A DNA stretch of 64,000 bases from Ciceribacter thiooxidans (GTDB lineage: Bacteria; Pseudomonadota; Alphaproteobacteria; Rhizobiales; Rhizobiaceae), in NCBI RefSeq assembly GCF_014126615.1, contig NZ_CP059897.1, positions 1,178,001 to 1,242,000 of the forward strand, written 5' to 3'. A program made the position numbers and the translations under genes. The notes under the pieces were generated by a model. The model was not told the origin of the DNA, did not search any database, and saw only the letters and a list, made by a program, of their open reading frames with translations. This document shows positions 17,493 through 24,793 of this stretch, one piece after another (the stretch's first letter is position 1; every line of letters starts with the position of its first letter).

Positions 17493-17922
17493 TCGCCTTC
17501 CGGGAGCCGTAATCCCCGCAGCAGCACTGCTCGCCTGCCTCGTCGCCCTGGCGGGCTGCAACGGTTCCCAACCGCAGCCCTATTCACCGAACTACAGATA
17601 CCTTTCGACCTCCGGTGCCCTACCGGCGAAGGGAAAGGTCGTTCGCAAGGGCTACGATCCAACCACAAGCCAGGTGCTGGTACCCGACGCCTGCATCACG
17701 CCGGACACGGCCGATCAGCCGCTCTATCTCCCGCCCGGCTGCGCGAACAATCTGAACTTGCAGTTCATGGCGGCAGACCAGCGACAGCTGCTTGAAGGGC
17801 GCGAGATGGGGCCTGCGATGGCGGCCCCGGTCGCACGCGCGGCAAAGGACTATATCGAGGGAACCGGCGACCAGGTGATCCCGCCGGGCACCGCAACGAA
17901 CGAGACGGGGATCGCACAATGA
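17473..17922 (+). CDS. CpaD-like lipoprotein of the secretin module
   Basis: A 149-residue lipoprotein. The signal (VIPAAALLACLVALAGC) has a clear lipobox. The C-terminal stretch PGCANNLNLQFMAADQRQLLEGREMGPAM resembles the conserved end of CpaD (Tad pilus biogenesis lipoprotein). The start overlaps the end of sctC2; ATGs at 17473 and 17482 are both possible. In Tad pili CpaD helps the CpaC secretin in the outer membrane, so a pilotin-like role for the adjacent secretin is a reasonable inference. Confidence 0.8.
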   Translation: MASMSNDRLPGAVIPAAALLACLVALAGCNGSQPQPYSPNYRYLSTSGALPAKGKVVRKGYDPTTSQVLVPDACITPDTADQPLYLPPGCANNLNLQFMAADQRQLLEGREMGPAMAAPVARAAKDYIEGTGDQVIPPGTATNETGIAQ

Positions 17923-18767
17923 CGGAGGCAAATTCGTCTTCCGGCCACGGCCGGCATCCTGTCAGCCAGGGAGCCGCTGTGCTTGTTGCACTTCTGACCC
18001 TTTCCGCCTGTACGACGATCCCCACCGAAAACGAGAAGGGCAAACAGGCGAACGCCCAAACGAAGCTTCTGAGCGTCGCCGAGAGCATCGAGGCGAAGGG
18101 CGAAAGTGGGACGGCGTTGGCGCTCTATGAGCGCGCCGCCGCCAATGCCCCGCATGATGTATCGATGCGCGTTCGCCTCGGCAATGCGCGGCTCAAGGCC
18201 GGCGACGCCGAGGCGGCGGAGGAGGCCTTCCGGGCCGCACTCGAGATCGAACCCGGAAATGCCACCGCCTTGCTCGGACTGGGCACTGCTCAGTTGCAGA
18301 AGGGCGAGGCGGAATCGGCCGCGCGAAGCCTCGCACCGGCCGCAGAAGCACTGAATTCGGTCGTCGCCTACAACCGTCTGGGAACGGCGCTCGTCTTCAG
18401 CGGCAATGGACAGGCGGCGGAGGGCGCCTTTTCGAAAGCCCTGTCGCTGCAACCCAACAATCTCGACACGGCGACAAACCTCGCGCTTGCGGAAGCACTG
18501 TCGAACAACATGACCCAAGCGGTCACGCATATGACGGGCGTTGTCAGTTCACCCCTCGCCGAAAGACGGCATTTCATCAACTACCTGATCGTTTTGACGA
18601 TGGCCGGCGAGGGCGGCAAGGCTCGTTCGGTCGCCGTGCCGGACATGTCGGCGAAGCAGAAAAACCAGATTCTTGCAAAAGCGGCGAAGCTGCGTTCCAT
18701 TCCTGACGCCGGCAGACGCGCCCAGGCGATCGGCCTGCTGTCATCCTCGGGTGATGGTGTCACATGA
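17919..18767 (+). CDS. TadD-like TPR lipoprotein
   Basis: A 282-residue protein with a lipoprotein signal (AVLVALLTLSAC) and about five tetratricopeptide repeats between residues 55 and 190 (ALALYERAAANAPHDVSMRVRLGNARLKAGDAEAAEEAFRAAL...). The layout matches TadD, the TPR lipoprotein of Tad pili. It overlaps both neighbours by 4 bases. TPR genes beside rhcC2 occur in some rhizobial systems; it probably supports secretin assembly at the outer membrane. Confidence 0.85.
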   Translation: MTEANSSSGHGRHPVSQGAAVLVALLTLSACTTIPTENEKGKQANAQTKLLSVAESIEAKGESGTALALYERAAANAPHDVSMRVRLGNARLKAGDAEAAEEAFRAALEIEPGNATALLGLGTAQLQKGEAESAARSLAPAAEALNSVVAYNRLGTALVFSGNGQAAEGAFSKALSLQPNNLDTATNLALAEALSNNMTQAVTHMTGVVSSPLAERRHFINYLIVLTMAGEGGKARSVAVPDMSAKQKNQILAKAAKLRSIPDAGRRAQAIGLLSSSGDGVT

Positions 18768-19801
18768 ACGAAACGAGCGAAGAGAAAACGCTTCCCGCTT
18801 CGGAAAAGAAGATCCGGGACGCGCGCAAGAAGGGCCAGGTGCTGCACAGTCCCGACATGGTTTCGGGCATCGTGGTCCTGTTTTCCACTCTCTTCCTCTT
18901 CTACATCGCACCCGACCTGCAAGTAAAAACCGACAGGCTTCTCGACGAGGCGGCTCAAATCTACACGCGACCGTTCGCCGACCTCTGGTACCGCCTGAGC
19001 ACGATTGCCGCCGATGCGCTTCTGACGACGGTATTGCCCATCCTCTGCATCACGATCGCCGCCATCCTTGCAACCAATGTCGCCATAACCAGGGGCTTCG
19101 TCTTTTCCGTCAAGCCGCTAGAGCCGGACTTTGCCCGCATCAATCCCGCATCGGGGCTGAAGCGGATTTTCTCACTGAAGAGTGTCGTCGACTTCGGGAA
19201 GGCTTTGTTCAAGGTTGCTGCTCTCTCCGTGACGTTCGCCCTGGTCTTCCATACGGGACTGAGAGCGCTGTTCCAGGCGCCGGCTTGCGGATTTGCCTGC
19301 CTGCACGAAACCTCGCTCTCCATCCTGAAGACCATCGCGTCGATCGCACTCGCAGCCTTCATCGTGATGGGCGTCGTCGACGTCTTCCTCCAGCGCTGGC
19401 TGTTCCTGCGCGAAATGCGCATGACGCGCTCGGAGAGCAAGCGCGAGCACAAGGACACGGAAGGCGATCCGCTGATCCGCCAGGAGCGCCGCAAGCTGGC
19501 GCGGCTCTTCGGAACCACGAAGACCGGCCTCTCAAGCGCCGTGCTGCTGATCGGCGAGGAGGGGTCAGGATCCGTCGGCATCCGCTATGTCCGTGGCGAA
19601 ACGCCCGTACCCATCGTCGTTTGCCGCGCGACCGGCCCGGCAGCCGGCTCGATGAACGCGCAGGCCCGAAGTCGGGGTATTCCCATCGTGACAGAACCCG
19701 ACCTCGCCAAAGCACTCGCCCGGACACCGGTGGGAACGCCGGTTCCCGATCGACTGTTCCAGGACGTGGCGAACGCCCTTGTCGCAAATGGTCTGATTTG
19801 A
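18764..19801 (+). CDS. sctU: Type III substrate-specificity switch SctU lacking the NPTH motif
   Basis: A 345-residue SctU/FlhB family protein. The N-terminus has the family sequence EKKIRDARKKGQVLHSPDM, then four membrane segments to about residue 210, a basic linker (RSESKREHKDTEGDP) and the cytoplasmic domain (GIRYVRGETPVPIV ... GIPIVTEPDLAKALARTPVGTPVPDRLFQDVANALV). The self-cleavage site NPTH, expected at residues 265-268, reads EEGS. The rest of the domain is intact, so the protein is probably functional but cannot cleave at the usual Asn-Pro bond. It overlaps the TPR gene by 4 bases. Confidence 0.95.
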   Translation: MNETSEEKTLPASEKKIRDARKKGQVLHSPDMVSGIVVLFSTLFLFYIAPDLQVKTDRLLDEAAQIYTRPFADLWYRLSTIAADALLTTVLPILCITIAAILATNVAITRGFVFSVKPLEPDFARINPASGLKRIFSLKSVVDFGKALFKVAALSVTFALVFHTGLRALFQAPACGFACLHETSLSILKTIASIALAAFIVMGVVDVFLQRWLFLREMRMTRSESKREHKDTEGDPLIRQERRKLARLFGTTKTGLSSAVLLIGEEGSGSVGIRYVRGETPVPIVVCRATGPAAGSMNAQARSRGIPIVTEPDLAKALARTPVGTPVPDRLFQDVANALVANGLI

Positions 19802-19828
19802 ACGCGAGAGCGCCGGAGGAAGCTTCAC

Positions 19829-20493
19829 ATGCCAGAATTGCCGCTGCGGAAACAATGGTCTGGGTTGGTGCTCGTTACCCTGCTTCTTGCATCACCGATG
19901 ACGCAGGCGAGGGCGGAGGAACCGTTTCCGCCGATCCTCGACGAGGCGACCGGCCAGATCTGGATCGATAGTGGCTATATCGAGTTCCTGATGTCGCCGC
20001 CCGCATACCCGCCACCGCAAGCTCCGGGAGTGCTGGTCGTCCCGGATGCGGGGCATACCTGCCGCGGCAACTGGTGGAATACAGCACGCAGGAGGCGCCC
20101 GGAACGATCGTCATCGATCCGAACCGGTATGCCCTTTACTACGTCATGCCCGGCGGCCAGGCGCTCCGCTACAGCGTCGGCGTCGGTCGCGAAGGCTATG
20201 GCTGGCACGGAACAGAAGCGGTGAGCGGCAAGCGCGCCTGGCCCGAATGGCGTCCTCCGGCCGACATGCGCGCAAGGCGACCCGACCTCCCGGCCCACAT
20301 GGCCGGCGGCCCCGACAATCCGCTTGGCGCGCGCGCCATCTACCTCGGCAACACGCTCTATCGGATCCACGGTTCGAACGAGCCGGAGAGCGTCGGTCGC
20401 TCTTCGTCATCGGGATGCTTTCGCATGACCAACGACGACGTCATCGACCTCTACGAGCGGGTGAGGGTCGGCGCCAAGGTGATCGTGCTTTAG
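19829..20493 (+). CDS. L,D-transpeptidase, interrupted by one frameshift
   Basis: An exported YkuD-family enzyme. The signal peptide (WSGLVLVTLLLASPMTQARA) is encoded in the first frame. The catalytic domain is in another frame: APGTIVIDPNRYALYYV, later HGSNEPESVGRSSSSGCFRM, the active-site His and Cys motif. The frames meet at a G run (20050-20053); one extra G gives VVPDAGAYLPRQLVEYSTQEAPG and a continuous protein of about 221 residues. The family cross-links or remodels peptidoglycan or attaches proteins to it. It begins 27 bases after sctU on the same strand, so it may open or anchor the wall around the secretion machine; that role is inference. Confidence 0.85.
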
Positions 20494-20583
20494 TTGTCGC
20501 CGGCAGAACACCGCCTTCGAAAAACCATCGATCCGCTGCGTCATGTAAACTGACAAGCATCCAAGCCAGTGGAGGTAACGCCG

Positions 20584-20922
20584 GTGCCCCGATTTCTCGC
20601 GGTTTACACGATGAAGCCCGAAGACCTCGCGTCGTTTCGAAGCCTGCCCAAGGCCAAGCAGGATGAACTCGATGCCGTGGGCATACCGAAGTGGGTGGAG
20701 TGGGAGCAGCGCAATGCCGCGTTCATCGTCGATCGCGGTGGTATGGTTGGGAAGACCACACGTGTGACAAAGGACGGCGTCACCGAAGCCGTGAATCCGT
20801 TCTGCGGCTATCTGGTCGTCGAGGCGGAGACCGCTGATGCCGCAGCGCGGCTGTTCCAGGACCATCCGCACTTCACCGTATTTCCGGGTGACGGCGTAGA
20901 TATCATGCCTTTTCTGACTTGA
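20584..20922 (+). CDS. Small YCII-like alpha/beta protein, probable GTG start
   Basis: A 112-residue soluble protein. The C-terminal half (GYLVVEAETADAAARLFQDHPHFTVFPGDGVDIMPF) resembles YCII/DGPF-type dimeric alpha-beta barrel proteins. GTG at 20584 has GGAGG 9 bases upstream, better placed than the GTG at 20569. Function is unknown. It may be unrelated to secretion and marks the end of the locus before the insertion sequences. Confidence 0.65.
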   Translation: MPRFLAVYTMKPEDLASFRSLPKAKQDELDAVGIPKWVEWEQRNAAFIVDRGGMVGKTTRVTKDGVTEAVNPFCGYLVVEAETADAAARLFQDHPHFTVFPGDGVDIMPFLT

Positions 20923-21032
20923 AATCCTTTGGCGACATCATTCGCCACCGCCTGCCTTTAGGTTTGCTCGGGAGGGGCGGACGTCTGCACTGTTGCGTTT
21001 GAGAAGAGGATGTACCCGGCTACATCCAATGT

Positions 21033-22651
21033 GGCGGCAGGGTTGAAATGTCCGCCGGTTTGCAAAGTAGAAATGTCCGACTGGTCGCCGCACGGCACAT
21101 CGACCAGCCCCGATCTGAGCGGCTGAACCCGCTTGCAAGATCAGATCGGGGCGGGTGGTAAACACACCTCTTCGGCTTTAGCTTTGAGGCTATTCGAACG
21201 ATCATTTCGCCGCAGGTCTCGACAGCGCTTTCTCTCGCCGGGCAATCACCGCCGGATCGTTCATGTAATCTGTGCGGCGACCAGGTTTGCGACCTCTCGG
21301 CTTATAGCCGTTCTTGTCACTGTTGGTTTTGACGACCGGTTTGTCCTGCTGCTCCTGGCGCTCCTTGATGTAGGCTAGGAGTTCACCGAGCCGCTTGTTC
21401 TCAGTGATTGCCGCATGCGTCACCCGCTGGTCCTTGTCGAACACCCGGTAGGGCAGGGAATGCCCCTTCCAGCGCACATCCAGCCGACCATCGGCATAAG
21501 CGTAGGTCTCGACATAGCGGCCGACCAGTCCGCGCGTCACCTCGGTCTCTTCCAGCATGATCCGCTGACGCTCGTAGGAGAACGTCAGTTGCGCGCCGAC
21601 ATACCGCTGCTCACGTTTGCACAGGACGTCGCGCAGCCGATCCGGGGCAAGATTCAGCGACCGATGCAGATCATCAGGTCGGACAGGGGTAATGGCAAAC
21701 TGCCGGTTATAGCGCTCCATGAACCGAGGCAGGAAAGCGTTGCCGTCGTCCATCCCACAGATGCCCTCCAGGCGCAGATCCTTAATCAACCGATCCTGTA
21801 GCGTTCGGTTCATCCGCTCGACTCGGCCCTTCGCCTGGCTCGAATTTGCGCAAAGAATCTCGATGTTTAGCTCTGAGAGCGCACGCCCGAACTGGGTCAT
21901 GCCCTGGCCGCCCTTGGCGTCCTTCTTCGCCACTCGGAACACCGAATGCTTGTCGGAATAGAAGGCGACCGGCGCACCATGCGCCTTCAGATAGAGCTCC
22001 AGCGCCTCGAAATACGTAAACGCACTTTCCGACCGTACGAAGCGCAACTGCATCAGCTTGCCGGTCGCATCGTCGATGAACACCAGCAGCGAACAGGAAT
22101 CACCGCGATCCTCGAACCAACGATGCTCGGATCCATCGATCTGCACCAGCTCGCCGTAGGCTTCTCGGCGCAGCCGCGGCTGATGAAACGTGCGGCGCTG
22201 CTTGCGCGACAGCCACAGGCCGGCCTCCGACATCCATTTGCGCAAGGTCTCGCGCGACACCGTCAGGCCGTCGCGCTCGGCGAGCTTCTCGGCGGCCAGC
22301 GTCGGGCCGAAATCGGCATAGCGCTCGCGCACGATCGCCATGGCATAGTCGCGCACGCCGTCGCAAATCCGATTGTTCGACCGCCGCCCGATCGCTCTGT
22401 GCCGGATCGATGCCGCACCATCCGTCCGGATCCGCTCCAAGAGCCGACGAACCTGGCGCGTGCTTAAGCCCAGGACATGCGCCGCTGACACCATCGCCAT
22501 GCGGCCGTCGATCACCTTCGACAAAACCTCAATCCGCTGCAGGTCACGCTCGCTCATCGCAATCAGTCCCATCCGCAATCTCCCAGGTCCGTTCAGAGCC
22601 GAGGAGTGTGACATTCCAACTTTGCAGAAACAGGACACTTTAACTTTGCGT
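21033..22651 (-). mobile_element. ISNCY/IS1202-like insertion sequence with duplicated motifs at both ends
   Basis: About 1.6 kb. Each end carries two copies of a related motif in inverted orientation. On the left these are GTTGAAATGTCC (21042) and GCAAAGTAGAAATGTCC (21062). On the right, read on the other strand, they are CGCAAAGTTAAAGTGTCC (22633-22650) and GCAAAGTTGGAATGTC (22610-22625). Spacing is similar at both ends, so these are probable transposase binding sites. Exact termini and target duplication are not certain. Confidence 0.75.
21202..22572 (-). CDS. ISNCY-family DDE transposase
   Basis: A 456-residue transposase. The helix-turn-helix region is near the start (SAAHVLGLSTRQVRRLLERI). 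The DDE core includes GELVQIDGSEHRWFEDRG, then FYSDKHSVFR and SSQAKGRVERMNRTLQDRL, with plausible catalytic D, D and E. I use 22572 as the start; 22557 (MSERDL) is also possible. The frame is intact, so the element could be active. Confidence 0.9.
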   Translation of the reverse strand: MGLIAMSERDLQRIEVLSKVIDGRMAMVSAAHVLGLSTRQVRRLLERIRTDGAASIRHRAIGRRSNNRICDGVRDYAMAIVRERYADFGPTLAAEKLAERDGLTVSRETLRKWMSEAGLWLSRKQRRTFHQPRLRREAYGELVQIDGSEHRWFEDRGDSCSLLVFIDDATGKLMQLRFVRSESAFTYFEALELYLKAHGAPVAFYSDKHSVFRVAKKDAKGGQGMTQFGRALSELNIEILCANSSQAKGRVERMNRTLQDRLIKDLRLEGICGMDDGNAFLPRFMERYNRQFAITPVRPDDLHRSLNLAPDRLRDVLCKREQRYVGAQLTFSYERQRIMLEETEVTRGLVGRYVETYAYADGRLDVRWKGHSLPYRVFDKDQRVTHAAITENKRLGELLAYIKERQEQQDKPVVKTNSDKNGYKPRGRKPGRRTDYMNDPAVIARREKALSRPAAK

Positions 22652-23760
22652 GCTGGTTCCAGATTGAATGCAACGCTGGCTGGAAATCTACACGCGTCAT
22701 CGTTCGAGAGCCAACAGGTGGCGACTAAACATCTCCTTGGGTGTCTGAAACCCCAGGCACTTGCGCGGCGTTTCGTTGAGCCGATCACACAGGGCACGGA
22801 TTTCCTGGTGTGTGACATCCAGCACGATGGTCTCGGATGGGAGATATCGCCGGACGCGCTTGTTGGTGTTCTCAACCGTGCCTTTCTGCCATGGCGCCTG
22901 CGGGTCACAGAACCAGGCCACTGTTCCCATGCCTTTTTCCAGTTCTCGCCATGAGACGAACTCCAAGCCTCGATCGAATGTGAGGCTCTGACGAGCCGAC
23001 GCGGGCAGGGGTGCCAGATGACGGATCAACTGGCTCATGATCGGCTTTGATCGTCGGTCGTTGTTGCGGAACAGGACAGTGTAGCGGCTCTTTCGCTCGA
23101 CGACGGTCGCGATGTTGGCAGATCCATGTTCTTTCCTGAAGATCATCAGATCTGCCTCCCAGTGACCGAATTCGCTTCGCGAATTGATGGCTTCCGGCCG
23201 ATTGCGAATGGCGCACTCCATTGGAAAGACAAGGCTTCTGGGTTTGCGTGCGTATCGTGGTCGCCGTTTGCGTCGCCGCTCCGGCAAATAGCGGGCCAGT
23301 TGTTGATCCTGGCCTTCCTGCGAGTAGATATATTGGTAGATCGTCTCATGGCTCAGCCCGGCAGACGAACCACTGGCAAGCTTCAGGCGTCCGGAAATCT
23401 GCTCAGGTGACCAGCCATTCTTCAGCCTGTCGACAACGGCAGCGCACAGGGCAGGATCACGCAGGAGCTTGCGATATTTGCGCCGTCGGTCCGACGCCAT
23501 AGCGTGTGCTGTGACGTGCCAATATCCGTCGGCGACGCGAGCTTCACGGTCATGCCAGAAATTGCGCCGCAGTTCCCGGCAGATCGTCGACCGATCTCGC
23601 CGCAGAGTGCGGGCGATCTGCGCCTGGCTGATCTTCTTCTCATGCATCCGCGCAATCACGCGACGTTCGTCCAAACTCAACTGAACAAAAGAGCGGCCCA
23701 TCCTATCCTCCTGAGATCATGGCCATTATTCTCTTCGTTGCATTTGAAATTGGAATCTGC
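22652..23760 (-). mobile_element. IS30-family insertion sequence abutting the previous element
   Basis: Imperfect inverted repeats flank the gene. The left one (22655-22675) is GGTTCCAGATTGAATGCAACG. The right one (23736-23757) reads GATTCCAATTTCAAATGCAACG on the other strand; 17 or so positions agree, allowing one gap. The element starts a few bases from the outer end of the ISNCY element, suggesting insertion next to or into its terminus. Confidence 0.82.
22697..23701 (-). CDS. IS30-family transposase
   Basis: A 334-residue, complete IS30-type transposase. The N-terminal helix-turn-helix is FVQLSLDERRVIARMHEKK ... ISQAQIARTLRRDRSTICREL. The DDE domain is intact: GHWEADLM, then SLTFDRGLEFVSW, then KGTVENTNKRVRRYLP. 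Length is normal for the family, and nothing suggests decay. Confidence 0.96.
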   Translation of the reverse strand: MGRSFVQLSLDERRVIARMHEKKISQAQIARTLRRDRSTICRELRRNFWHDREARVADGYWHVTAHAMASDRRRKYRKLLRDPALCAAVVDRLKNGWSPEQISGRLKLASGSSAGLSHETIYQYIYSQEGQDQQLARYLPERRRKRRPRYARKPRSLVFPMECAIRNRPEAINSRSEFGHWEADLMIFRKEHGSANIATVVERKSRYTVLFRNNDRRSKPIMSQLIRHLAPLPASARQSLTFDRGLEFVSWRELEKGMGTVAWFCDPQAPWQKGTVENTNKRVRRYLPSETIVLDVTHQEIRALCDRLNETPRKCLGFQTPKEMFSRHLLALER

Positions 23761-23930
23761 CCCCCTTACATTCGAAGATCGCATAAGACAGCTTATGGAA
23801 CTTTGAAACAAACCAGTTTATGCACATCACGCGCCCAACCAGCTTGGAACGGGAATGCAGAGACTACGTTGCTCAAAGTGCGACCAGATGTCGGCCGCAG
23901 TCTCGACCTGGACCGGCGCGACCTGCGGCA

Positions 23931-24250
23931 TCAGAAATTCGGTGTAATCAATTCAGCCTTCGGGAAATACGTTCTGTAGCGACCGATGTCTCGCGTCAGC
24001 AGAGACAACTGCTCCACGGCGGTTGTGCACCAATGAAGAAGTCCGGCAGCACGGCGGCAATGTAAGAAGCCTTACCCGCGAGAAACAGCGCCGAGCGCGG
24101 CAACACGGAGAACTCCAGACCAGCCGCTTCTACGGACGCATTCAAGCCTTCGATGCGCTCATAGCGAACGCCGAGTTCCGCGTAGATCACACCGTTAATC
24201 GGCCGATATCGATCGGAACGGCATCGATCCAAACCACACCCGAGATCTGT
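23931..24250 (-). pseudogene. Decayed VapC-type PIN-domain toxin
   Basis: On the minus strand INGVIYAELGVRYERIEGLN is followed by GLEFSVLPRSALFLAGKAS, a gap, then VLPDFFIGA. After a -1 shift the end of a PIN domain appears (AAVEQLSLLTRDIGRYRTYFP ... LITPNF) with its stop at 23931. The start and the first catalytic Asp are missing, a stretch before VLPDFF is deleted, and one frameshift is present, so the gene is dead. No antitoxin is recognisable beside it. Bases 23761-23930 hold nothing I can identify. Confidence 0.75.
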
Positions 24251-24793
24251 CGGACGTTCGGCCTCGCCTCTCGAGTATAGAAGGTCGCGTCCAAACCACG
24301 TCATCCCAGACGCGCTCCTGATGTGACAGGGATCTTGTACTTGTTCGCTCGAACGGGTCAGCAGAGTAATTTCTCCGTCTAAGACGACTCGAGCATCCTG
24401 CGGAGAACAACGCTTTCAATCCACCGGACGCACAACACCTCTATCGAGACGCATCACTCTATGTCGCTACGATTATTGACAGAGAACAATTTTAACCGAA
24501 CCTTAAATAAGCATAGTTACGGTACCGTACATACGAAGGAGAGATTCTGAATCCTCTCACTCGACTCGGAGGAGTGCACGTTACTGCGACACAGCCGGGC
24601 CGCACAGTCCATATCGATAAACCCGATAGACAAGTAGGTCCTTGGCGACAACTTCCAGCATAGGCATCATCAGCGCATTCATATCATCCGCAGCAATAAC
24701 ATGACGCTCACGGACTCTATGGATTATGGAAATGGACCCAGTTTCCACTGTCACCCTATTTGGATGTTGATTTATATCATTGGAGGGAACCCC
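24251..24793. other. AT-richer gap upstream of the chemoreceptor
   Basis: No convincing gene. A GGAGGG ribosome-binding site before the receptor start lies at 24782. A minus-strand open frame crosses this region and the receptor start, but I do not accept it as a gene. The receptor promoter should lie here; no confident -35/-10 pair was seen. Confidence 0.5.
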
